Source: a virus
DNA length: 58,837 bases
Reading direction: 5' to 3' (one strand)
IMG/VR virus record: IMGVR_UViG_3300028025_002566
Span: 1 to 58,837 of that record
The translations under genes and the position numbers were made by a program. The notes below the pieces were generated by a model that saw nothing but the letters and a program-made list of their open reading frames with translations, was not told where the DNA came from and did not search any database. Within the stretch, counting starts at the first letter, position 1. Each line of letters starts with the position of its first letter. Shown piece after piece: positions 1 to 7,981 of the stretch.

Positions 1-126
1 GTCATAAGGTAGTTTTGGAGCAAACTTTTTCTCTGTCATCATATCTTGTATATGCGTACCATAGTTACCTAGTTGATACAGAGTCTGTGCTTCTTCAGGT
101 GTTTCAATAGTGATAGTAATAGTGAT
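1..126. repeat. Left copy of 126-bp terminal direct repeat
   Basis: Positions 1-126 are identical to 58701-58826. After the repeat the left copy continues differently (TGGTTTGAAG) from the 11 bases that end the window (GTATATAGAGT). This indicates a circular or terminally redundant genome, or an assembler overlap. The reading frame of the minus-strand gene crossing the repeat stays open in both copies. Confidence 0.9.
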
Positions 127-168
127 TGGTTTGAAGTTATTGGAGTGGGATATTGATGAGAGTTTCAT
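1..168 (-). CDS. Small phage protein, N-terminal part (gene spans the circle junction)
   Basis: The frame starts at ATG 166-168, reads MKLSSISHSNNF, then an Ile-Thr alternating stretch and ETPEEAQTLYQLGNY, and runs off the left edge. Joining the ends through the 126-bp repeat carries the frame to the TAA at 58644-58646, giving 74 residues in all. No Shine-Dalgarno sequence is obvious. The function is unknown; the TPEEAQ-type helix followed by a short charged tail is common in small phage early proteins. The start is uncertain because the right-hand copy of the repeat has a different upstream sequence. Confidence 0.55.
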   Translation of the reverse strand, partial: MKLSSISHSNNFKPITITITIETPEEAQTLYQLGNYGTHIQDMMTEKKFAPKLPYD

Positions 169-450
169 GATGAAATGTAGTTTAGGTGCTTTAGATTGGG
201 TACAGTTTATGGGTACTGTAGTGTGGTTTAAAAGTGGTTTTTATTGGGATTGTACTGTGGGTACCTTTAACTTTTCATACACCCACAAGAAACCATCCAA
301 AAACAAACAATTTCCTGCTCATCTCGCGATTACTATCTTTTTAGTATATAATTCTGTACATTTCTGTTGATTATATACGTTTAAGTTAATAATAAAAGAC
401 AACGAAGGTATCATTGGATGTTTTTTGGTATAATTCTTGTGGTAATGTAC
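169..450. other. Gene-free AT-rich spacer with short GGGTAC repeats
   Basis: No frame here has a convincing start and ribosome binding site. The hexamer GGGTAC occurs at 198, 211 and 259, two of them in the context GTACTGT. The spacer lies next to the repeat that closes the genome. It could hold packaging or early-promoter signals, but nothing specific is proven. Confidence 0.35.
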
Positions 451-672
451 TTAGATTGTAGCTAACCTTTCTGCTTTTTCTATTTGTTCTTCCATGTATT
501 GATCAAAAGATATAGCAAACTCTTTGAACTTAGTAAGTTCTTTGAGTACCTTTGTTACTTTCTCTTGTTCTTCTACTGATACTGGATCACTACCCAGGTT
601 ATTTACTAAGAATATCAGGTCTTCGGAGGACATATTCAAGGTAAATGTATCACGGTGCTTAGTAAGTTGCAT
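451..672 (-). CDS. Hypothetical 73-aa protein
   Basis: The ATG at 672 follows a strong GAGGAG ribosome binding site. The product is acidic and predicted helical (SVEEQEKVTKVLKELTKF, ending EEQIEKAERLATI) with no recognised domain. It lies in a minus-strand run of small genes leading away from the divergent promoter region, a position typical of early takeover genes. Function unknown. Confidence 0.75.
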   Translation of the reverse strand: MQLTKHRDTFTLNMSSEDLIFLVNNLGSDPVSVEEQEKVTKVLKELTKFKEFAISFDQYMEEQIEKAERLATI

Positions 673-689
673 TTTATTGCTCCTCTTTG

Positions 690-935
690 TTACAAAACTA
701 CTGCTTGATCATACACTGCTGTGTACTCGATGACAATACCCGGTAATTCTACCTGTTCTGTCATGTTGGTCATTGCATCCTTGGTGTTTGACACAGCAAA
801 GAAGACAACATTACCCAGTGGATCTACTGATTGTAGTGTACTCAGGCCGAATTCTTGTAGTGATTCGGTAATTTCATCGTATGTATTCATTCCGAACATA
901 GATGGAATGAGTGGTGTTAAGAGAAGGTATTTCAT
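690..935 (-). CDS. Hypothetical 81-aa protein
   Basis: The frame begins MKYLLLTPLIPSMFGMN and ends in a mixed strand/helix segment (ELPGIVIEYTAVYDQAVVL). The ATG at 935 has a weak AAAGAAAG upstream; an internal ATG at 890 (MNTYDEITES) is an alternative without a clear ribosome binding site. It shares direction with its neighbours and sits 17 bases upstream of the next gene in the run. No family recognised. Confidence 0.65.
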   Translation of the reverse strand: MKYLLLTPLIPSMFGMNTYDEITESLQEFGLSTLQSVDPLGNVVFFAVSNTKDAMTNMTEQVELPGIVIEYTAVYDQAVVL

Positions 936-958
936 GATTGACTTTCTTTGGTGGTTAA

Positions 959-1252
959 TTAGGCTTCGATTACTTCATTGAACCATACATCAGAGTTCCA
1001 TCCACTGGTAACACCGAATCGTACAGCTTTACCAACAAGCTTCTTAGCAATGCGGAATTGTTTACGTGCATACTCAACATCGCGTGTGATAGACATCTTA
1101 CGGATGACTTGTTTGTCGTCAACAGCATAGATGTACTTGTTCTCACCGTCAATATACAGAGCCATGAGGACAGATGTACTCTGGGTATAGGTTGCAGTGT
1201 TAGTATCACCTTTAGTAGCGTACTGAGCAGGAACGGTCTTGATTACAGCCAT
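959..1252 (-). CDS. Hypothetical 97-aa protein
   Basis: The chosen ATG at 1252 follows AAGGAG with good spacing; an in-frame start at 1300 has none. The protein begins MAVIKTVPAQYATKG and ends in a basic helix (EYARKQFRIAKKLVGKAV) followed by GWNSDVWFNEVIEA. No family is recognised. Mixed beta content and the basic helix would allow nucleic-acid binding, but this is only a guess. Confidence 0.75.
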   Translation of the reverse strand: MAVIKTVPAQYATKGDTNTATYTQSTSVLMALYIDGENKYIYAVDDKQVIRKMSITRDVEYARKQFRIAKKLVGKAVRFGVTSGWNSDVWFNEVIEA

Positions 1253-1298
1253 GATTTTCTCCTTGAAATGGCAGTTAGTGAATGGACGAATTGTCCCC

Positions 1299-1324
1299 AT
1301 AGAGTGCTATTGCTAACACTCTAT
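1299..1324. other. Perfect 8-bp hairpin in early minus-strand operon
   Basis: ATAGAGTG and CACTCTAT pair perfectly around a 10-base loop, between the 36-aa gene and the 97-aa gene. No T-run follows on either strand, so it is not a standard intrinsic terminator. It could be an RNA-processing or stability element. Confidence 0.4.
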
Positions 1325-1333
1325 AAGTACAGC

Positions 1334-1444
1334 TCAATGAGAGTATTGTACATCTACTAGTGATGGTAGATACTGATTAAGATCTTCTTTGTTCTTTGTC
1401 TTGAACAACAAGCGACCGGTCTTCTTAGAATAAACGTAGTACAT
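1334..1444 (-). CDS. 36-aa microprotein
   Basis: It reads MYYVYSKKTGRLLFKTKNK and ends at TGA 1334-1336. The ATG follows GAGGAG and overlaps the stop of the upstream membrane-protein gene (TGATG), so the two are probably translationally coupled. Basic, Tyr-rich and without a known domain; similar tiny basic proteins are common in phage early regions. The strong ribosome binding site is the main support. Confidence 0.6.
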   Translation of the reverse strand: MYYVYSKKTGRLLFKTKNKEDLNQYLPSLVDVQYSH

Positions 1445-1728
1445 CAGAACTCCTCGTTAAATAAAGCAACAGAACCACAGAGAGAACATAAAGCAGATGC
1501 AAACCCAAGAGGCCAGTACCCAACAAAAGCATAGCCCATGAAGATAAAGGCAAAGAAGAAAAGGAAAACACCAATCAGAATACGCATGACAACTCCAAAC
1601 AGCGCAGACAAGAGCAGCTGCAGCACCGCGCCAAGCGCAAGCAGCCAGAGGAAAACAAGGGGGTCTACAAAACAGAAAGGGGCTAACCTAATAAACAAAC
1701 TGATTCTTTCTTTCACACAGAGAGACAT
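1444..1728 (-). CDS. Small membrane protein, first gene leftward of the divergent region
   Basis: Ninety-four residues from the ATG at 1728, preceded by G-rich GGTGGGG; an in-frame GTG lies 12 bases further upstream. At least two long hydrophobic segments are visible (PLVFLWLLALGAVLQLLL and ILIGVFLFFFAFIFMGYAF), ending FNEEF. Its TGA overlaps the next ATG. It could act at the host membrane soon after infection (superinfection exclusion or host modification), but no family is recognised. Its base composition differs from its neighbours: the coding strand is markedly G/T-rich. Confidence 0.6.
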   Translation of the reverse strand: MSLCVKERISLFIRLAPFCFVDPLVFLWLLALGAVLQLLLSALFGVVMRILIGVFLFFFAFIFMGYAFVGYWPLGFASALCSLCGSVALFNEEF

Positions 1729-1921
1729 ATACCCCACCACAAAACCTAAATTAAAATACCCTCACTACAACTACCCCCATTAAAACTTTCAAAACTAAAA
1801 CTCCCCATAACCCAAGTAGGGGTACCCCAAATAAAGTATCCCAAGTACCTTCTCGCAAAGAAATATTATACATATTATTTCATTAATAAAACGTATACCT
1901 ACTATTACATTCTTATTAAAG

Positions 1922-1943
1922 AGCCGGTACATAATAGAGAAAC
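1922..1943 (+). promoter_or_regulatory. Candidate phage RNA polymerase promoter upstream of terL
   Basis: AGCCGGTACATAATAGAGAAA matches the motif repeated elsewhere (AGNYGGTACCTAATAG) with one change in the core. It lies about 40 bases before the terL start, in an AT-rich gene-free stretch. It would drive the plus-strand head operon. The assignment to the T7-like polymerase is inference. Confidence 0.6.
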
Positions 1944-1981
1944 AATTATTTTGTTTTAATAGACACAAAGGACGCTAATAA

Positions 1982-3622
1982 ATGGCGAGTATATCAAACA
2001 AACAAAAACTCGAGGCGCTACGCGAGTTAAATAAGCGAAAGAAGTTATCTGAATATAAAGGTGACTTCGAGTTATTCGCAAAAGAACAGATTAAGATTTT
2101 ACCTAAAGACAGTTCTCAGGGGTTTCAACCCTTTCTGTTTAATGAGGCACAAAAGATTGTTAATGAAAAGATTGAAGAACAGTTAAAGAGTACCGGAAGA
2201 GTGAGGGCTATTATTCTTAAGGCCCGTCAAATGGGTTTAAGTACCTTTACTACGGCCAGAGTATTCTGGAAGTCTTACTTTAATGCTTATAATAAGTCAG
2301 TAGTTATGGCCCATGATACGGCTACTTCTGACTCTTTGTTTTCAATGAGTAGGAATACTATTGCAAACATGTCTGAGGATTTCAGACCTAAATTTAAGAA
2401 GTCTAATGCCAAAGAGATTATGTTTGAGCATAATGATTCAGGGTATAGACTATATACAGCGGGTTCTCCAGAGGCTGGTAGAGGTACAACACCTACTATT
2501 GCTCACTTGTCTGAGGTAGCCTTCTGGACGCATGATGCCAAGATCTTAGCTGGTATGTTTCAGGGTATTTCACAGGCACAGGGTACCGAGGTTATTCTTG
2601 AGAGTACTGCCAATGGTGTGGGTAATGAATTTCACAGATTGTGGAAGGGTGCTGTGGCGGGTGAGAATGAGTACATTCCTATTTTCGTACCATGGTTCCT
2701 TATGCCTGAGTACCGTAGGACAGCTCCTGAATCGTTTGAAAGAACAGATGAAGAGGAAGTATTAGTTACCCGGTTTAATCTTGACAATGACCAGTTATAC
2801 TGGAGAAGGTTAAAGATTGCTGAAGGTGGTAATGATAAGTTCAGACAAGAGTACCCCGCTACTCCTGATGAAGCTTTCGTAGTATCAGGTGCAAACGTAT
2901 TTAACATTGAAAAGTTAATGGAGTTAGTACCCCAACCTATTCTTAAACAGATGGAATTTAACTTTGAGTCTCAAATGATGGAGGATGCCCCAAGAGGTTC
3001 TATCGAGATTTACAAGTATCCTACCTTTGAAAACTCTTTTGCTATTGCAGGAGATGTGGCCTTAGGTGTAGGTAAAGACTATTCCTCAGCTGTTGTTATG
3101 AATAAGGATAAGGAAATCTGTGCTGTATACCGTAACAATACCATTGATCCATCTAAGTTTGGTGATGTATTATTTTATCTTGGCAGATATTATAACAACG
3201 CTCTTCTTGCTGTCGAGTCTAATTCTATGGGTATTGCTACACTCAACAGACTAACGCAGATGAACTATGTTAATCTTTATTATCAAACAAAGATTGCTAA
3301 CGTATCCAAAGAAGAAGGTAGCCGAGTAGGATGGAGAACAACCTCTGCATCCAAGCCAGCTATTATCGGATTCTTAAAGAGTGCTATCGAGAATGATGAG
3401 ATATGGATTCCATCAAGAACTATTATCGGTGAATTAATGAATTATGTTGCGGATGATAATGGCAAAACAAACGCTATTGTCGGTCACAATGATGATACAG
3501 TAATTGCCTTGGCTATCGTACTTGAAGTAATTCGTACTCACGGAGATAAATTAACAACTAACAATGTACCCTTTACACAACGTATGGGGTCATTCCAACA
3601 GGAAAACACAACATGGTTATGA
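1982..3622 (+). CDS. terL: Terminase large subunit
   Basis: This is the ATP-driven motor and headful/cos nuclease that packs DNA through the portal. In its 546 residues, a variant Walker A (KARQMGLST, about 80-88), a Walker B-like IAHLSE (173-178) and the coupling motif ESTANG (207-212) mark the ATPase half. D358 in AGDVA, E412, and D504-505 in HNDD fit the RNase-H-like nuclease half. Length is normal for the family. AAAGGA precedes the ATG. The TGA overlaps the start of the next small gene. The likely small subunit is not adjacent; it lies at 57034-57432. Confidence 0.95.
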   Translation: MASISNKQKLEALRELNKRKKLSEYKGDFELFAKEQIKILPKDSSQGFQPFLFNEAQKIVNEKIEEQLKSTGRVRAIILKARQMGLSTFTTARVFWKSYFNAYNKSVVMAHDTATSDSLFSMSRNTIANMSEDFRPKFKKSNAKEIMFEHNDSGYRLYTAGSPEAGRGTTPTIAHLSEVAFWTHDAKILAGMFQGISQAQGTEVILESTANGVGNEFHRLWKGAVAGENEYIPIFVPWFLMPEYRRTAPESFERTDEEEVLVTRFNLDNDQLYWRRLKIAEGGNDKFRQEYPATPDEAFVVSGANVFNIEKLMELVPQPILKQMEFNFESQMMEDAPRGSIEIYKYPTFENSFAIAGDVALGVGKDYSSAVVMNKDKEICAVYRNNTIDPSKFGDVLFYLGRYYNNALLAVESNSMGIATLNRLTQMNYVNLYYQTKIANVSKEEGSRVGWRTTSASKPAIIGFLKSAIENDEIWIPSRTIIGELMNYVADDNGKTNAIVGHNDDTVIALAIVLEVIRTHGDKLTTNNVPFTQRMGSFQQENTTWL

Positions 3623-3756
3623 ACGTACCATTACGTGGTGAGGAAAAAGATAGCTTTAAAAAGCTTATTAAACCACAACAACCTAATAAACTACTTAATC
3701 CCAAGGATAAAATTGGGGATAAGACAGGACGAACACTGCCCATCCGAGGGCAATAA
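3619..3756 (+). CDS. 45-aa protein coupled to terL
   Basis: The frame starts at an ATG overlapping the terL stop (ATGA) and encodes MNVPLRGEEKDSFKKLIKP, then a basic Asn/Pro-rich tail ending TGRTLPIRGQ. Highly basic, with no known domain. The overlap gives clear translational coupling with terL and suggests a packaging-related or head-completion role; this is inference. The end of the gene contains two nested inverted repeats that continue into the downstream spacer. Confidence 0.65.
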   Translation: MNVPLRGEEKDSFKKLIKPQQPNKLLNPKDKIGDKTGRTLPIRGQ

Positions 3757-3832
3757 AAGTTATCCCTTTGTGTCCGCTTGGGGCGACCGGCAAGTGGGAT
3801 ATCCGGAAGACTTATATAGGCTGTTATAGCCT
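3715..3832 (+). other. Cluster of RNA hairpins upstream of portal
   Basis: Four helices can be drawn: GGGATAA (3716) with TTATCCC (3760), enclosing TGCCC/GGGCA (3737/3748); CCGCTTG (3774) with CAAGTGG (3791), one G-U pair; and AGGCT/AGCCT (3818/3828). The spacer between 3757 and 3864 is more GC-rich than its neighbours and non-coding. A leader that processes or protects the portal mRNA is possible. No known RNA family is recognised. Confidence 0.35.
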
Positions 3833-3864
3833 TGATTGATTGATTGAACCAAGAAAGGTTTATA

Positions 3865-6120
3865 ATGGCAGACAATATTTCTAGCGTAGTTAGAATTTCT
3901 CAAGGATACAAAGAGAAAGTTACAGATGAAGAACTGGTAAGTATGATCGAGACAGGGGTAATGAACTCTGTTGGCGACTTCTTAAATAGTTCGGACATGG
4001 CCCGTGAAAGACAGAAGGCTACATTTGAGTATGGCATGATGCCTGATATGCACCTTAAACCACAAGGTGTTTCTCAAATTGTTTCCTCTGATACTGTAGA
4101 AGCTGTAGAAGGCTATGCAGCTATTCTTTCCGAGTTACTATTTAATAACAATAAAATTGCACGTTTCACACCGTACAATTCATCACCTAAAGCATTTCAT
4201 GATGCTAAAGTAGCCTCTGACCTAGTTAACTATGAGATCTTTAAAAAGAATCCAGGTTGGCAAGTATTAAATACATGGGTTAAAGCTGCACTATTGTGGA
4301 AGAATTCGATCGTCAGATGGGAATTCATCGAAGATTATGATTATTCATATGAAGAGTATGATGAAATTTCTCAAGAGAATCTTGACGCTCTGCTTGCTGA
4401 CGATGACGTTGAAGTTGTCGGGCAACTAGAATACGATCAAAAATTAAGTACCGATGAAGACGGTAATGCTGTATACGTAATGGTATACAACAATGTAAGA
4501 TTAAAACGCAAACATAATAAGACACGAGTTGAACTCAGGAACATTCACCCTGAATCATTCCGTATCACAAGAGATGCCCACAACTTTGAGGATGCCTCTT
4601 TTGTTGGTATTCAGATTGATATGACTCGTTCAGAGATCAGAAAATATTTCCCCCAGATTGCAGAGAATATTGACTGGGACGCTATTGGAGATGGTAGTTA
4701 CGATTGGGCTACTAAGTACACCGAAGAGCAAGCTGCTCGAAAGCGTCTGGTTGGTGAAGAGTACTGGCTAGGTGGAAATTCTAGGGAACTATACCCTACT
4801 GAAGCTAACAGACAGGTTACTGTCGTTGAATGTTGGCTAAGAGTTGACCGTGACGGTGATGGTATTGCCGAACTAAAACACTTTATTATTGCAGGTTCTA
4901 CCATTCTTCTTGAAGAAGATTGTGATATGATCCCTCTTGCATCACTATGCCCATTTGAAGTTCCTCACGAATTCTTTGGTTTATCTGTTGCAGATATGAT
5001 CAGACCTTCTACACTAGCTACCACAGCTATTTTAAGAGGTTTCGTAGAGAACGTATACCTAACTAACTACTCACCTAAGCTTGCTGACCCTAACGTAGTT
5101 GACTTTAGTGCTCTTCAAAACATGAAGCCTAAACAGATTATTGCCACAAACGGTAATCCTCAAACTGCTGTGTCATCTATGACTCCTGATACAATCAGCA
5201 CAGGTACAGTACCGTTACTTGAGATGTTGCAAATGCACAAAGAGCAATCCACAGGCCTGTCAAAAGCAGCACAAGGATTGAACGATACGTTATACGTATC
5301 TGGTAACTCTGAAGAAAAAATGAAGAGCGCTATGAGTGCAGCTCAAGTACGTATTCAATATATGGCTCGTAGATTTGTTGAGACAGGTATTAAACGACTT
5401 GTTGAAGGGGTATACAAAACTATTCGCACTAATATGCGTGGTCGTACTGTAAATTACTTTGATCAAAACGAAGTGTATCAAGCTATTGAGCCTTCAACAT
5501 TACCTTCTAACATGCTACTTCAGATTGATGCTGACGTAGGTGAAAATAGTAACAGTAATATTGTCAGAAAAATGACAATGGTTGGTCAACAGCTATTACC
5601 TGCACTACAACAATCTGGCGCTGGTGCTGTTGTTAACCCAGAAGCTGCTGTCAGAATTGCTGCTAAAACCCTTGAGGCATTAGATTTAGATCCACTAGAC
5701 TATCTAGAAGACTATACTACTGATGAGTTCAAACAAAAAGCTGCGGCGTCTAAAGACAACGAAATGAAGGCTAACGAAAAGTTAAAAGCACTAGAAGAAC
5801 AGCTTAAGCAGTTAAACATTGCCCAACAACAAGCTACTATTGACTTAACAAACGTTCAGTCTAAGAACTCTATGCAAGATAATATCAAGCAATTGATGGT
5901 TGCATTAGACAAGTCAAATCAAGAATGGGCTAAACTATATATTGATGCTGCTAAGGAGGGTATAGAATTACCACCTAAACCAGATATCAATGAACTATTA
6001 GGTATTGCTACTAAAGCTATTAAGCTTGATGTTGCTAATGATGCATCTCGACCAGCCAATGGTGTTGAATTAAAACCTCAACAAGGTCCAGCTGCAGCTA
6101 TGCCTAATCAAATGACTTAA
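3865..6120 (+). CDS. Portal protein
   Basis: The dodecameric portal forms the DNA channel at the capsid vertex and is the docking site for terminase and tail. The 751-residue product has the size and place (after terL, before scaffold) of podovirus portals. Recognisable blocks include the RVELRNIHPESFRITRDA region, DGDGIAELKHFIIAG and the Gln-rich coiled coil near the C-terminus (about 620-690, KLKALEEQLKQLNIAQQQ). The ATG at 3865 follows AAAGG; an in-frame ATG at 3844 is less likely. A hairpin terminator follows at 6132. Confidence 0.9.
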   Translation: MADNISSVVRISQGYKEKVTDEELVSMIETGVMNSVGDFLNSSDMARERQKATFEYGMMPDMHLKPQGVSQIVSSDTVEAVEGYAAILSELLFNNNKIARFTPYNSSPKAFHDAKVASDLVNYEIFKKNPGWQVLNTWVKAALLWKNSIVRWEFIEDYDYSYEEYDEISQENLDALLADDDVEVVGQLEYDQKLSTDEDGNAVYVMVYNNVRLKRKHNKTRVELRNIHPESFRITRDAHNFEDASFVGIQIDMTRSEIRKYFPQIAENIDWDAIGDGSYDWATKYTEEQAARKRLVGEEYWLGGNSRELYPTEANRQVTVVECWLRVDRDGDGIAELKHFIIAGSTILLEEDCDMIPLASLCPFEVPHEFFGLSVADMIRPSTLATTAILRGFVENVYLTNYSPKLADPNVVDFSALQNMKPKQIIATNGNPQTAVSSMTPDTISTGTVPLLEMLQMHKEQSTGLSKAAQGLNDTLYVSGNSEEKMKSAMSAAQVRIQYMARRFVETGIKRLVEGVYKTIRTNMRGRTVNYFDQNEVYQAIEPSTLPSNMLLQIDADVGENSNSNIVRKMTMVGQQLLPALQQSGAGAVVNPEAAVRIAAKTLEALDLDPLDYLEDYTTDEFKQKAAASKDNEMKANEKLKALEEQLKQLNIAQQQATIDLTNVQSKNSMQDNIKQLMVALDKSNQEWAKLYIDAAKEGIELPPKPDINELLGIATKAIKLDVANDASRPANGVELKPQQGPAAAMPNQMT

Positions 6121-6131
6121 ATATAACACGG

Positions 6132-6165
6132 CCTTCCCACATCGAAAGATGGCGGGAGGGTTTTT
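6132..6165 (+). terminator. Intrinsic terminator-like hairpin after portal
   Basis: CCTTCC pairs with GGGAGG (one G-U), then a 2-base internal loop and CATC/GATG closed by a GAAA tetraloop, followed by GTTTTT. It lies between portal and the next gene in the same direction, so it probably acts as an attenuator or an RNA-processing site setting the ratio of portal to scaffold/capsid mRNA. Confidence 0.65.
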
Positions 6166-6178
6166 CAAGAGAAAACAA

Positions 6179-6550
6179 ATGGACAAATATCGAAAGAGTT
6201 TCGAGCAGAAGATGAAACCTAAGATGAATCACGAAACAATGGAATACAAAGTAGAACCATTCCGTGATGCACAAGTTGCTTTGGGCCAAGCCCAATTCGT
6301 TCAACGTGAACGAGAACAATTTTTTAATGAAGCATACAGTGAGATCCTATCTGATCTCTTTGTTGCTTGGCTAAAGTCAGAGCCACACTGTACAAAGGAA
6401 CGTGAGTACCTTTATTCAGTAGCTATGGCGCTTGGTTCAGTTAAAGAAAAATTAGTAGGTATTGAAACCTACGGTAATAATGTTAAATACATTCAACAAT
6501 TACAAAAAGGATCCTCAGTAGAGAACGAGGAAGATGGCAGTAATGAGTAA
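6179..6550 (+). CDS. Hypothetical head-region protein
   Basis: One hundred twenty-three residues from ATG 6179 (MDKYRKSFEQ). An upstream in-frame ATG at 6149 lies inside the terminator hairpin and was not chosen. Helical and charged, ending GSSVENEEDGSNE. It lies between portal and scaffold, where podoviruses carry small head-completion or assembly genes. The gene overlaps the next (ATGAGTAA). No family recognised. Confidence 0.7.
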   Translation: MDKYRKSFEQKMKPKMNHETMEYKVEPFRDAQVALGQAQFVQREREQFFNEAYSEILSDLFVAWLKSEPHCTKEREYLYSVAMALGSVKEKLVGIETYGNNVKYIQQLQKGSSVENEEDGSNE

Positions 6551-6782
6551 ATATCAACAAGCAAAAGACGTACTTGAAAAAGCACGAGAAGAAATCCTCC
6601 GCGAATTAACCCTATGTGGTCAAAATGGCGGTACAGGTCGTTCCCAAAATTATGCACCTATTTTAGTGAGCCTTCATAATGCCGTTAAGGTTATTGAAGA
6701 ACTAGATCAAGGTGTTAAATCTGAATTTGGTGAACGTATGAAAGCTGCCCGTGCTGCAAAAGCATCAGCTGCAAAAGATTAA
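6543..6782 (+). CDS. Hypothetical 79-aa helical protein
   Basis: The chosen ATG (MSKYQQAKDVLEKAREE) overlaps the previous stop and has GAGGA 10 bases upstream; an ATG at 6534 (MAV) is possible. Helical at both ends, with a Gly/Asn-rich middle (CGQNGGTGRSQNYAP) and an Ala/Lys C-terminus (ARAAKASAAKD). Likely a small structural or assembly factor because of its place between portal and scaffold. Confidence 0.7.
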   Translation: MSKYQQAKDVLEKAREEILRELTLCGQNGGTGRSQNYAPILVSLHNAVKVIEELDQGVKSEFGERMKAARAAKASAAKD

Positions 6783-6807
6783 TTGGACATAAAGGCAAAA
6801 GAATAAT

Positions 6808-7953
6808 ATGAATCTATCACATCTCTCTACCAATACCCCCGCTTCTGAAATCAGTAGCCGGGACTTTGATGACGGAAGTTATAGTGCAGACTTGGAAGCA
6901 AAAAGTCTTGATGACATTCTTCGTAATTCCCCTGCTGCGGAATTACTAGGTTTAAAAAACCAAGAGGAATCTCTACCGGAAGACGATAGCGTCCCAAGTC
7001 CAGATGAACCATCGGATGATAATGAAGAAGTCCCTGATGCCGATGAGGAATCTGAAACTGACCTAGATGAAGAAGAAGAATCAACAGATTCTGATGAAGA
7101 TAATAAAGATGAGGATGATACGTCTACCCAAGATTCTGAATTACCTTCTGAAGAAGATATTGATTGGGAATATAAAGTACCTGTTACCGTTGACGGTAAA
7201 ACAGAATACCTTTCCCTAGAAGAAATCCGCAAGGGTTATTCTACTGATAAACATCTATCTCAAAAGGGGCGTGAACTCGGTGAACTGAAGAAACAAATCG
7301 AGCAAGAAAGAACAGAAAAACTACAGGAGCTGGTTACATTAGGACAAGTCGTTCATGAAGAAATGACTGTCGTAGAAACTAAGCTTGCACAAGAATACAA
7401 CTCTCTATCTGCGCAGATCGAAAAAGCAAAAGACGAAGGTGATACGTACACCGCTCGTGAGCTTAAGGAAAAGAGAGAAGAAATTCAAGAGGCATACTGG
7501 AACGCACGTACTAAACGTGAAGAAAGTACTAAAACAGTTGTAGCAAAAATTAAAGAGCAACAAGCAGAACAGCAGACTAAACTTCTAAAAGAGTTTGAAG
7601 AAACAATTAAGGATTTTATTCCTGATTTTTCGGATACAACTGCTAAGAGTATTCGCGAGTTTGCTATTAAAGAAGGTATCCCTGAAGCGTTATTGGAGCA
7701 AATTTACTCCCCTGCTGCTATTAAGTTTATCAACGATTATAGAAAACTTAAAACAGCAAAGGAAAAAGGCGAAGTGAAACGCAAAGCCGTGCCCACCGTT
7801 AAATCGGTACCAACTAAAAAAGGTACTCCTGTCTCACAAAAACAAAAGAGTGCAGACCAAGAGTCCCGTAAACGTGTTCTTTCCGGTCAAGGTTCTAACC
7901 AAGACCAACTTGATTTCTTAAAACGAATTTCTTCAGTCAGCAAAAAACTTTAA
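6808..7953 (+). CDS. Capsid assembly scaffolding protein
   Basis: The 381-residue product has the usual scaffold architecture: a very acidic N-terminal third (runs of D and E at about 55-120), then long charged helices (about 150-260) and a basic C-terminus (KRKAVPTVKSVPTKKG) suited to binding the inside of the capsid shell. It lies directly before the major capsid gene, as in T7-like phages. The label rests on composition and position, not on a motif. Confidence 0.8.
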   Translation: MNLSHLSTNTPASEISSRDFDDGSYSADLEAKSLDDILRNSPAAELLGLKNQEESLPEDDSVPSPDEPSDDNEEVPDADEESETDLDEEEESTDSDEDNKDEDDTSTQDSELPSEEDIDWEYKVPVTVDGKTEYLSLEEIRKGYSTDKHLSQKGRELGELKKQIEQERTEKLQELVTLGQVVHEEMTVVETKLAQEYNSLSAQIEKAKDEGDTYTARELKEKREEIQEAYWNARTKREESTKTVVAKIKEQQAEQQTKLLKEFEETIKDFIPDFSDTTAKSIREFAIKEGIPEALLEQIYSPAAIKFINDYRKLKTAKEKGEVKRKAVPTVKSVPTKKGTPVSQKQKSADQESRKRVLSGQGSNQDQLDFLKRISSVSKKL

Positions 7954-7981
7954 AATGTTTCTATAATAAAAGGAAAATAAA

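Noticed and set aside
110-370. 86-aa plus-strand frame at the left end
   Set aside because: No ribosome binding site, odd composition, and it overlaps the minus-strand junction gene.
1865-1893. Possible host sigma-70 promoter on the minus strand (TATAAT at 1865-1870)
   Set aside because: The -35 position reads CGTTTT, a poor match; AT-rich sequence makes chance TATAAT likely.
3635-3829. 64-aa frame in the terL-portal gap
   Set aside because: No ribosome binding site; it overlaps the coupled 45-aa gene and a structured RNA region.
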